18,695 nt of DNA from Bog-159 sp035602155 (lineage in GTDB: Bacteria > Acidobacteriota > Terriglobia > Bryobacterales > Bryobacteraceae), in assembly GCA_035602155.1 (NCBI GenBank), contig DATNMW010000191.1:1-18695 (forward strand). Reading direction: 5' to 3'. Below are positions 1 to 6,529 of this stretch, one piece after another. Both the position numbers and the translations under genes were made by a program. Below the pieces are notes generated by a model. That model searched no databases. It was not told where the DNA came from and saw only the letters and a program-made list of their open reading frames with translations. Within the stretch, counting starts at the first letter, position 1. Each line of letters starts with the position of its first letter.

Positions 1-322
1 CCAAGCCACCATATGGATTGCCTCCGTCCGACCCGCCGGTAAAGCTGTACAAAACCGTTTGGTGGCCGCTCGCACTCACCTTAAAGACCACGCCGGCGTT
101 CGCCGCGCCACCGTAGGTAGTGGTTCCATATAAGTTGCCCGCCGAGTCGCGGATCACCCCTGCCCCAGGATTTGCTCCACGCGACGCGGTGGCGAAATTG
201 TGCAGCACAACCTCACTCATTTGCGCGTGTGCCGCTCCCAGCGCGCACGCAGCGCAGACGGCCGCTGACAACACGGCTGCGCCGCGCGGACCCATTCCGG
301 TCGTGTACCTATTCCGTGGCAT
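1..322 (-). CDS. GloVer-type tandem-repeat secreted protein, N-terminal part (partial)
   Basis: This frame is open from ATG 322 to the window edge, so only about 107 N-terminal residues are visible and the stop lies outside. Residues 10-34 form a signal peptide: a short basic start (MPRNRYTTGMGPRG), an Ala-rich core, then AHAQ. The mature part has the repeat pattern seen in many acidobacterial surface proteins: VIRDSAGNLYGTTTYGGA, then GVVFKVSASG, then VLYSFTGGSDGG. This matches the 'GloVer' tandem repeat that NCBI names choice-of-anchor tandem repeat GloVer-containing proteins. Such repeats probably fold as beta-propeller-like blades; the molecular role is unknown. ATG 322 is preferred because an extended -10 lies 8 nt before it. 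An in-frame ATG at 295 is the alternative and would still keep the signal peptide. Full proteins of this type usually run several hundred residues, so most of the gene is missing here. Confidence 0.75.
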   Translation of the reverse strand, partial: MPRNRYTTGMGPRGAAVLSAAVCAACALGAAHAQMSEVVLHNFATASRGANPGAGVIRDSAGNLYGTTTYGGAANAGVVFKVSASGHQTVLYSFTGGSDGGNPYGGL

Positions 323-330
323 GCGTTGGG

Positions 331-339
331 AGTATACCA
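331..339 (-). promoter_or_regulatory. Extended -10 element, probable leaderless promoter of the GloVer gene
   Basis: Read on the minus strand, TGG-TATACT lies 8 nt upstream of ATG 322. A start site at the usual distance would give a leader of only about 2 nt. No convincing -35 hexamer is visible, as expected for an extended -10 promoter. If the ATG at 295 is used instead, the leader would be about 30 nt. Confidence 0.5.
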
Positions 340-383
340 CGGAATACCTTGTGGGACTTGGACGCAGCCGCCTTTCGGCCGGC

Positions 384-1658
384 TCAGACGAACCGATATT
401 TCTCGCCCTGCTCGTCCCAGAGAATCTTCCGGTTGTTCTTGAAGGAAAGCGTCGCCATATGGCCGGAAATAGCCGCCTGCTGGCCCACCTCAGGAGACGC
501 AATCACTTGCTCGTTGCCGCGAATGGCTTCCACCCAGTTGCGGAAATGGTTGATGGCGCCATCCCGCTCGCCGAAGTCCTTGGGACCGTTCAAATGCACC
601 AGTTGGCGCGCTTTCACGCGGTCCGGCGCCTTACCGCCAAGCAGTTGCGGCGTGAAATATAGGTCCATCCGGTTGAGTACTTCGATCGTGCCCTCGTTGC
701 CGCACAACTGTTCGCCGTAGCCGTACTGATCATTCCCGAAATAGCTGGAATAGTTGATCTGCAGCTTGCCTGGGTATTCGTAGATGGCGCTGAAAGTGTC
801 GGGCGTGTCGCGGTCGTCGTCCGCGCCAGTCCAGCGATAGATGCCGCCCGATGCCATGCAGGACAGCGGCACGGTGCGGTCCATCATAAAGTTGACGATA
901 TCGGTCTGATGTACCAGCAGGTCTGTCGAGATGCCGCCCGAGTAATCCCAGTACAGCCGCCATTGATAGTAGCGGTGGGGATCCCAGGCGCGTTGCGGCG
1001 CGGGACCCAGGAACTTGGCCCAGTCGGTGTTCTGCTCGTTGGCATCCGGTGGAATCGCGTAGCGCCATGCGGGATTGTCGTCCGTCGAATTGCGGTACCA
1101 GAATGCGCGCACGAAATGCACATCGCCGATCATTCCCTGCTTCACCATCTCTTTCGCCTTCTTGTAAAGCGACGAGCTGCGGTTCTGCGTGCCCACCTGC
1201 ACGATCTTGCCGGACTTCTTCCACTCCCGGACGATGTCGAAGCCCTCTTCGATGGTGTGCGCCAATGGCTTTTCGAGATACACGTGCTTGCCTGCGCGCA
1301 GGGCGGCGATGGCCATGTCGCGATGCAGATGCTCCGGCGTCATGATGAAGACCGCATCGATGGAAGTGTTAGCCAGCAGGTCGTGGTAGTTTTCATAGGT
1401 GGCAGGCGTGTTGCCCCAGATAGTCTGCACGCGGTCCTTGCCGCGCGCCAGGTAGCCCTGGAACGTATCGCAAATGGCGGTGATGGTAACGGTGTCCGGC
1501 GCGGCCTTCTTCAGCCAGTCGATGCCCGCGTTCCCGCGCGTACCGACGCCGATCCAGCCGATATTGATTTTGTCGTTGGCGCCGCGCGCACCGATCACGG
1601 CAGGCCCGGCCAGCGCTGCGACCGTAGCAGTAGTTTTCAGAAAATTCCGGCGATCCAT
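384..1658 (-). CDS. Gfo/Idh/MocA family oxidoreductase, Tat-exported
   Basis: This is a 424-residue NAD(P)-dependent sugar or polyol dehydrogenase-like protein. The N-terminus carries a twin-arginine motif (DRRNFLKTT, residues 2-10) followed by an Ala-rich hydrophobic stretch, so export in folded form through Tat is likely. The Rossmann fold begins at residue 32, with the dinucleotide loop GVGTRG at 37-42. TPEHLH (107-112) and the family's EKP (129-131) follow; in this family the EKP lysine is catalytic. The C-terminal substrate domain has GGISTDLLVHQTD at 241-253, with the family-typical D246 and H250. Length is usual for acidobacterial and planctomycete exported members. The substrate cannot be named from sequence. 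The gene stands alone: 61 bp separate its stop from the downstream GloVer gene, which has its own -10. No Shine-Dalgarno precedes ATG 1658; an extended -10 lies 9 nt before it. Confidence 0.93.
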   Translation of the reverse strand: MDRRNFLKTTATVAALAGPAVIGARGANDKINIGWIGVGTRGNAGIDWLKKAAPDTVTITAICDTFQGYLARGKDRVQTIWGNTPATYENYHDLLANTSIDAVFIMTPEHLHRDMAIAALRAGKHVYLEKPLAHTIEEGFDIVREWKKSGKIVQVGTQNRSSSLYKKAKEMVKQGMIGDVHFVRAFWYRNSTDDNPAWRYAIPPDANEQNTDWAKFLGPAPQRAWDPHRYYQWRLYWDYSGGISTDLLVHQTDIVNFMMDRTVPLSCMASGGIYRWTGADDDRDTPDTFSAIYEYPGKLQINYSSYFGNDQYGYGEQLCGNEGTIEVLNRMDLYFTPQLLGGKAPDRVKARQLVHLNGPKDFGERDGAINHFRNWVEAIRGNEQVIASPEVGQQAAISGHMATLSFKNNRKILWDEQGEKYRFV

Positions 1659-1667
1659 AGCGCCCTT

Positions 1668-1676
1668 ATGATATCA
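1668..1676 (-). promoter_or_regulatory. Extended -10 element upstream of the oxidoreductase
   Basis: On the minus strand TGA-TATCAT is followed by 9 nt and then ATG 1658. Transcription would begin about 3 nt before the start codon, giving a leaderless message. No -35 match was found at the normal spacing. Confidence 0.45.
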
Positions 1677-2312
1677 GAAGACAGAAGGCGGAGGACGAGA
1701 TGGGGACCCGCCGAAATCCGTGAACTGCTAACTTCACGACTCGACCAGGAAAGAACGCCGATCCTCAGCGGCCAAAGGCAAGGTCGTGGCGAGGGGGGCG
1801 GGGTAGCCGGCAATGACGTGGGCTTCACCGTGATTGTTCAACGGAATCGGCTCGGGAACTGCGAGTGGTTGGAGCGACGATGCCGTCACGGTAAACGTGC
1901 CGCTCGTATGCCGCATCGGCATCCGCCATCGAGAATCCGCTTCCATTTGCGATAGGCCGTTCCCAATCGTGCGGAGGTTGTCCGGTGCCCATGTAAACAC
2001 ACCCCCGAAAACACAGGCCCAAGTCCTGTGTTTTCATTGGGATCATTGCGCGCTGGCAGGCCGGGTAAACCGGTGCGTGCCGCGGCGGCACTCCCTCCAG
2101 GAACCTGGACGCTAGTTGTTCGATACAAAGAGACGGTCCCGCCGAGGTTTCCGCTGGCAGTGACGCTCCAGCCAGGGACCGCTCGCCGCTCTTGCCGACG
2201 CCCTGCGGTCGACGAGCCGCCATCTTATGGAGCCAGAAAAGTGTCGGCTCGGCCCAGTTCTGGATAATCCTAGGCCCTGAGGAATTCCACGTCAATTCTA
2301 GTAATTCTGTTC
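1677..2312. other. Long intergenic region without a convincing gene
   Basis: The stretch between the divergent oxidoreductase and the lipoprotein operon has several short open frames on both strands, but none has a ribosome site, a recognisable family or a consistent coding feel. The least unlikely is a minus-strand frame at 1734-2000 (GTG start, 88 codons, mostly G/C third positions) with no recognised homology; it might be the eroded tail of an old gene. The only clear structure is the perfect hairpin at 2007-2035. No tRNA, CRISPR or insertion-sequence ends were seen. Confidence 0.5.
2007..2035. terminator. Perfect 11-bp hairpin, possible intrinsic terminator
   Basis: GAAAACACAGG (2007-2017) pairs without mismatch with CCTGTGTTTTC (2025-2035) around a 7-nt loop. 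The T-run is inside the stem end rather than after a GC-rich stem, so it is not a textbook terminator. The ends are A/T rich on both strands, which would allow bidirectional use. No convincing gene ends nearby, so it could also be a protein-binding palindrome or the remnant of a lost gene's 3' end. Confidence 0.4.
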
Positions 2313-2341
2313 TTGACAGGGGTCCCCGATGGGTGTACAAT
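2313..2341 (+). promoter_or_regulatory. Near-consensus sigma70 promoter of the lipoprotein/HTTM operon
   Basis: TTGACA at 2313-2318, a 17-bp spacer, then TACAAT at 2336-2341. The -35 is perfect and the -10 has one mismatch. Transcription should start near 2348, leaving a 5' leader of about 45 nt that carries the AGGAGG ribosome site at 2381-2386. This is the strongest housekeeping-type promoter in the window. Confidence 0.85.
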
Positions 2342-2393
2342 CCAGCTCTGGGTAGTAAGCGGAAATACTGCCCATTATTTAGGAGGCGAAACA

Positions 2394-3074
2394 ATGTCCA
2401 CTTTGCCGCGCTCCGCGGTTCGCCTGCTGTCAGTAGCCATTGCAGCGGGCTTTGCCGTGGTGGTTATGGCTGTCGCCGTCTCTTGCTCCAAAAGGGGTAT
2501 TGTTAAAGGGCCTTCCCCACCTCTCCAACCGCCGGACTCAGTTTTCATTCTGGCCAAGGGCGCTAGAACGGCAGATAAGATTGTTCAGGCCTTTCAAACG
2601 GTCGCCGATGGTTCGAAATACTCAGTTTCTGTGTGGGAGGCAGTGGCTGCCCCGAAGGCAGTGAGAATACCGCCTACTTCCGGCCCCACGGGAGCTACTT
2701 CTGAAGCCTACTATCTGGTATCGACCTACGGCAACGCCCCACTTGCAAGCATGGTGCTTCTCCAAAACTATGCCGTAGCGGCCGACAGGTTTGGCCTGTC
2801 GACTATAGTCGGCAACGATGCCGACGACGACAATACAAGCGTCGGCGGGGTTACGAACGGTGGTACAACTTTCACCACAGGCGCTACTAACAACAACGGC
2901 AAGCTCGGGGAATCCCTAAAGGGTGGAATCGTCGGTGTGGGCGTTGTAGAGCAAGTTCGGCAGACCCTAAACAGCATCAACCCTTCGCTGTACCAGGCAA
3001 CGTACTTTAATTCCCTCCAGGTCGGCCAACATTTGCAGAATAAGCCATCCCCGAGCCGATCTAAGGGGCAATGA
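2394..3074 (+). CDS. Putative lipoprotein of unknown function
   Basis: This encodes 226 residues from ATG 2394, chosen because AGGAGG (2381-2386) lies 7 nt upstream. The frame is open further upstream but that part overlaps the promoter. Residues 1-30 form a lipoprotein-like signal: a basic start, a long Ala/Val core, and Cys31 after AVAVS, an acceptable but non-canonical lipobox. The mature part opens with a Pro-rich linker (residues 36-47), then about 80 residues of mixed structure, and a Gly/Asn/Thr-rich low-complexity stretch around 145-173. I recognise no family. It is the first gene of a three-gene operon; its TGA sits just before the ribosome site of the next gene. Base composition looks less GC-rich than the flanking housekeeping-type genes, which fits an accessory origin. 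It may be a surface or periplasmic partner of the HTTM protein. Confidence 0.72.
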   Translation: MSTLPRSAVRLLSVAIAAGFAVVVMAVAVSCSKRGIVKGPSPPLQPPDSVFILAKGARTADKIVQAFQTVADGSKYSVSVWEAVAAPKAVRIPPTSGPTGATSEAYYLVSTYGNAPLASMVLLQNYAVAADRFGLSTIVGNDADDDNTSVGGVTNGGTTFTTGATNNNGKLGESLKGGIVGVGVVEQVRQTLNSINPSLYQATYFNSLQVGQHLQNKPSPSRSKGQ

Positions 3075-3101
3075 TCCCAGGAGTACCATGAAAGAGGCGT
3101 C

Positions 3102-3653
3102 GTGTCCGCTCCCCGCGTTCCCCCGGTAATTAAATCTGGCGGCAGGTCGGACCGCATGAGTGTGAGCCAATCGGTATGGTGCGCGTTCGCTGTCTTTCAC
3201 TTATCCGTGATGCTGTCATTTGGATTGGACCATGGTAACTGGCTACGTATTATGCCCGACAAAATCGAGTCCTTCTTGTCTGCGTACGGCTACTTGACAG
3301 GGAGCTCTAGTGGCTTCTCGTTCTTCGCCCCCAGGGTGCCCGATGAACCGATGGTCGAAATCACAGTGCATCGCCTGGGATCACAATATTCATTTATCCT
3401 CGGCGCAGGGAACGCGGAGCGCCTGAGGAGAGTATCGACGATGTTGTTGCAATTGGATCAGAGTAGGGGTTACCTGGCGGGCGCGGCATTGTTCGGCTCA
3501 TATGTATTCTCGCACGAGGAAAGGGCAACAAGCGTGGATGTAAGATTCTACAGGCACGCGGTCCGGAGTTTGCGGCCCGGCGGCCTGGTGAGGCCGCGTC
3601 AACAAACTGTTTATGTGGCGTCATTTGCCCGGTCGAAGGATTATGTTCCGTAG
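3102..3653 (+). CDS. Short membrane-anchored protein preceding the HTTM gene
   Basis: This is a 183-residue hypothetical protein if it starts at GTG 3102. A hydrophobic segment at residues 25-41 (WCAFAVFHLSVMLSFGL) is a single TM anchor or uncleaved signal. It is followed by a segment typical of small proteins next to HTTM genes: YGYLTGSSSGFSFFAPRVP (62-80). The rest is a soluble beta-rich domain ending in a basic tail. The start is uncertain. In-frame GTG 3102 has weak GAGG spacing, and in-frame ATG 3156 lacks a ribosome site. The best site (AGGAG at 3079-3083) serves ATG 3088, whose frame stops after 13 codons. A one-base loss in the C-run 3120-3124 would join that ATG to this frame. The stop overlaps the likely HTTM start ATG 3643 by 11 nt, so translation may be coupled. 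The function is unknown. Confidence 0.65.
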   Translation: MSAPRVPPVIKSGGRSDRMSVSQSVWCAFAVFHLSVMLSFGLDHGNWLRIMPDKIESFLSAYGYLTGSSSGFSFFAPRVPDEPMVEITVHRLGSQYSFILGAGNAERLRRVSTMLLQLDQSRGYLAGAALFGSYVFSHEERATSVDVRFYRHAVRSLRPGGLVRPRQQTVYVASFARSKDYVP

Positions 3654-4610
3654 CCTGTTTGGGCGCGTGCGGCAGGTGTTTGATTTCCGTGCGTCCGGGG
3701 ACGACGCAAGCGCGTTTGTGTTTGCTTCGGGTCGGCTTATCGTGTGTTCTGCTATTCAAGCTGCTTTATGAATTGCCGGACTTCGGCTATCTATACGGCC
3801 CACGCGGCCTTGTTCCGTGGTGGGCCAATGAGATTTCCGCACCCGGTCATGTGCCCACGCTAGGTTGGCTGTTTTCAATCGTCACTTCCCTCGGCATCTC
3901 CGTTCGGCCTGAAACCTTTGCCGTGGGCGTCCTGGGCGTGTACGCAGGAGCCTTGGTCCTCCTTTTGGTGGGCCATTGGCAACGAGCGGTCGCGATTGTT
4001 GTCTGGCTTTTTCATTTTGTATTTTTGTCATCCAACCGCTTCACCTTGTTACGGCGTTGACGCGTTCGCGAGTATAGGCCTTTTTTACGTCGTACTTGGC
4101 CCGTCGACTGTAGATCGGTCTGTGGAGGCTAGTCACAAACGGCCGCAGGCCGGCGGCTTTCGGCCTCTAGTCTTAATGACATTACTCAGATTGCAAATGT
4201 GCATTGTGTACGTGGAGACGGGTTGGACGAAGGCGTCTGGCAGGGAATGGTGGTCTGGCGATTCATTGTGGAGGACGCTACAACAACCGCAGTTTCAAGG
4301 CGTGGTCGGAACGCAATGGCTCGGGGACTTTCCGGCGTTGGTGAAGACGATAGCGATTTGCGTCATCGTTGTTGAGCTTGCTTATCCAGTTGCGATGTGG
4401 ATCCCAAAGATTCGTGCGCTCGAGCTTATTTCGATACTGTTGCTGCATGCGGTGATCATGTTTACGCTCGATCTTTGGGCATTTGGGGCCGCGTTGGTGG
4501 TCCTGAATTTGGCCGCGTTTGGCGTGCCTGTGATGCAAGACCTACGATCCCTCTTCCCGCGCCTCTGTCGCGGCTACCGCTCAAAGCGTCCGGCGCCAAC
4601 CGTGGCATGA
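3643..4610 (+). pseudogene. HTTM-domain membrane protein, two frameshifts
   Basis: The conceptual protein is a multi-pass HTTM protein (horizontally transferred transmembrane domain, related to vitamin K-dependent gamma-carboxylase). It reads in three consecutive frames. ATG 3643 begins MFRSLFGRVRQ and continues to DDASA. One extra T in TTT 3715-3717 then moves reading to LCLLRVGLSCVLLFKLLYEL, followed by YGPRGLVPWW. A second extra T near 4046-4050 joins SSNRFTL to YGVDAFASIGLF and runs to TGA 4608-4610. Skipping both bases gives a 321-residue product, a normal HTTM length, with about six hydrophobic segments and the family-like YxETGWTKASG...W(W)SGDSLW core. As written, no single frame encodes the domain. 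Genuine decay, assembly error or rare programmed shifting are all possible; decay is favoured because two independent lesions occur. The start overlaps the previous gene by 11 nt, as in an operon. Confidence 0.8.
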
Positions 4611-4882
4611 AAGCTCAATTCGGCGCTAGCTTTACGCCAGGACTGGCACAGGCTCGTGGCCTGCGCGGGCACCGATGTTGGGGTCGGTCCTAGCCGCCCA
4701 TGGTTGTGCCGACATCGAGGGCTTCGTGGCCCGCTGTAAATACACCTCTGGGCGGATCCCAGTCCTCCGCAGCCATAGAGAAGCAGCGCCCGACGGGGAA
4801 AGAAGTGGTTCCGGTTGCTGCGTCCGACGTGAACTTTCACTCCGTTCCCAGCGCATCGGCGAAGACTACAATAGGAGATAAA
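4611..4882. other. Gap between the HTTM remnant and the serine hydrolase
   Basis: No gene or RNA was recognised in these 272 bp. A TACAAT hexamer (4867-4872) sits 10 nt before GTG 4883 and could be a -10, but without an upstream TG or a convincing -35. If it is used, the AGGAG at 4873-4877 would lie outside the message, which would favour ATG 4901 as the start. Confidence 0.35.
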
Positions 4883-6202
4883 GTGAGGAGTTGTGCGGCG
4901 ATGGTGTCTACGATTAGCCTGCGTGCGGCGGATATCGCCGAAATCCGCTCGATTATGGCTGGCCGCGTGGAAAGCGGCCGGGCCGTGGGCATGGTGACCG
5001 GCGTCATCGACGAAAATGGACGCCAGGTAATCGCCACCGGGAGAGTGTCGCTCGATGGGACGCAAGCGCCGGATGGCGACACGGTGTATGAGATCGGCTC
5101 GATCACCAAGGTCTTCACGTCGCTGGTCCTCGCCGACATGATCGAGAAGGGCGAAGTGAAGGCCGACGATCCGGTTTCGAAGTTTCTGCCCGCCACGGTG
5201 AAGGTGCCCAGCCGCAACGGACGCCAGATCACGCTGCTGGATCTTTCGATGCAAGTATCCGGGTTGCCGCGTTTGCCGGATAACCTGAAGCCCGCCGACC
5301 CGGCCAACCCTTGCGCGGACTACGATGCGGCGAAATTGTACGACTTCCTTTCTCACTACACGCTGACGCGGGATCCCGGCGAGAAGTATGAGTATTCGAA
5401 TTTGGCTGTGGGTCTGCTGGGACATGCGCTGGCGCTGAAGGCGGGCATGAGCTACGAAGAGTTGTTGCGGCGGCGGATATTCGAACCATTGGAAATGAGC
5501 AGCACTTCCATCACGCTTTCGGATGCGCAGAAGAAACGGCTCGCGCCGGGATACGATGTGTCGCTGAAGCCCGTGAAGAACTGGGATTTCGCGGTGCTGG
5601 CGGGGTGCGGCGCGGTGCGCTCCACGGCGAACGATATGCTGAAGTTCGTAGCGGCGAACCTGGAACTGAGGGATACGCCGCTGAAGGCAGCCATGCGCAG
5701 GATGCGGTCGGTGCGGAAGGAAACGGGCACGCCGGATCTGGAGATCGGCATGGCGTGGCATCTGCTCACCAAATTCGACACGCAGATTTGGTGGCACAAC
5801 GGGGGTACGTACGGCTATCGCTCGTTCATGGGATTCAACCCGGCGAAGAAGGAAGGCGTGGTGGTGCTGTGCAATGCGTTCGCGGACAACGACGACCTGG
5901 GCAGGCATGTTTTGGAAAGCCGCTATCCAGTTGCCGCGTCACACAAAGAAACGCAAGTCGATGCGGCGGTGCTGGAACGGTATGTGGGCGAATACGAGAT
6001 GACACCGGCCTTCAAGATCGCGGTGACGCGCGACGGTGCGCGGTTGTTTATTCAGGCCACGGGCCAGCCGCGCCTGGAGATTTTCGCGGAGTCGGAATCG
6101 GAGTTCTTCCTCAAGGTGGTGGACGCGCGGATTACTTTCCTGGCCGACGGTCTGATTCTGCACCAGGGTGGTATGGATCAGAAGGCTAAGAAGGTGAAAT
6201 AA
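4883..6202 (+). CDS. Serine hydrolase, class C beta-lactamase family, with C-terminal DUF3471-like domain
   Basis: This is a 439-residue AmpC/esterase-type serine hydrolase. Counting from GTG 4883, the catalytic signature SITK is at 73-76, YSN at 171-173 and HNG at 305-307, the three expected boxes in order. A C-terminal region of about 85 residues beginning at VLERYVGEYEM resembles DUF3471, a lipocalin-like addition common in these proteins. GTG 4883 is chosen because AGGAG (4873-4877) lies 5 nt before it. ATG 4901 with AGGAG 4886-4890 is the alternative. The frame is open back to ATG 4700 but that part looks non-coding. Unlike most acidobacterial relatives there is no clear signal peptide with any of these starts, so it may act in the cytoplasm or may have lost its export signal. 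The substrate is unknown; many such proteins are esterases or D-amino peptidases rather than true beta-lactamases. It converges on DUF427 with 16 bp between stops. Confidence 0.92.
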   Translation: MRSCAAMVSTISLRAADIAEIRSIMAGRVESGRAVGMVTGVIDENGRQVIATGRVSLDGTQAPDGDTVYEIGSITKVFTSLVLADMIEKGEVKADDPVSKFLPATVKVPSRNGRQITLLDLSMQVSGLPRLPDNLKPADPANPCADYDAAKLYDFLSHYTLTRDPGEKYEYSNLAVGLLGHALALKAGMSYEELLRRRIFEPLEMSSTSITLSDAQKKRLAPGYDVSLKPVKNWDFAVLAGCGAVRSTANDMLKFVAANLELRDTPLKAAMRRMRSVRKETGTPDLEIGMAWHLLTKFDTQIWWHNGGTYGYRSFMGFNPAKKEGVVVLCNAFADNDDLGRHVLESRYPVAASHKETQVDAAVLERYVGEYEMTPAFKIAVTRDGARLFIQATGQPRLEIFAESESEFFLKVVDARITFLADGLILHQGGMDQKAKKVK

Positions 6203-6218
6203 GGGCAGGGAGGCGCGG

Positions 6219-6500
6219 TCACTCGACGCGCACCCCTTTCCAGAATGCCACGCGCCCGCGGATCTGTTTGGCGGCGGACTTGGGCTCGGGATAATACCAG
6301 GCGGCCGCGGCGTTGGTTTTGCCGTTCACCTCGATATCGTAATAACTCGCCGTACCTTTCCAGGGACAGATGGTAGTCTGACTGCTGGGTTTGAAGTATT
6401 CGCGATGGATCGCGCCGGACGGGAAGTATTGGTTGCCTTCCACTATTACAATGTCGTCGCTTTCGGCCAGTACTGCGCCTTCCCAGACTGCTTTTGCCAT
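6219..6500 (-). CDS. DUF427 domain protein
   Basis: This is a 93-residue protein that matches DUF427 (Pfam NTP_transf_9, a name without firm biochemical support) over its whole length. Visible family features are the opening AVWEGAVLAESDDIVIVEG, the YFP..AIHREYF segment, CPWKGTASYYDI in the middle, and a WYYPEP motif near residue 70. It is small, soluble and probably cytoplasmic. The frame is open to 6557 but the true start is ATG 6500: GGAG lies 8 nt upstream, the family begins there, and the longer form would overlap the GH127 coding end. It is the last gene of the minus-strand GH3-GH127 operon, 29 bp after the GH127 stop. Nothing in the family links it clearly to glycan breakdown, so it may be a passenger. 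Confidence 0.9.
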   Translation of the reverse strand: MAKAVWEGAVLAESDDIVIVEGNQYFPSGAIHREYFKPSSQTTICPWKGTASYYDIEVNGKTNAAAAWYYPEPKSAAKQIRGRVAFWKGVRVE

Positions 6501-6501
6501 T

Positions 6502-6523
6502 TTTATTACTCCTTTATTACTCC
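6502..6523 (-). repeat. Tandem 11-bp duplication giving two Shine-Dalgarno sites
   Basis: On the minus strand GGAGTAATAAA occurs twice head to tail immediately before ATG 6500 (plus-strand copies 6502-6512 and 6513-6523). Each unit carries a GGAG. The proximal copy is at good spacing for the DUF427 start and the distal one is 11 nt further away. Confidence 0.85.
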
Positions 6524-6529
6524 CTTGGT

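Noticed and set aside
2313..2393. 27-codon upstream extension of the lipoprotein
   Set aside because: The extension would begin at a TTG inside the -35 hexamer and so could not be transcribed from this promoter; AGGAGG clearly marks ATG 2394.
1825..2394. 189-codon minus-strand open frame in the long gap
   Set aside because: It crosses the strong promoter and ribosome site of the lipoprotein gene, has no ribosome site of its own, and its translation resembles no protein.
4046..4060. Programmed +1 frameshift in the HTTM gene
   Set aside because: No stimulating structure or classical slippery codon is evident, and a second independent lesion upstream makes decay or sequence error more likely.
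4574..5908. 444-codon minus-strand open frame
   Set aside because: It is antisense to the serine hydrolase, is rich in Arg/His, and has no recognisable domain.
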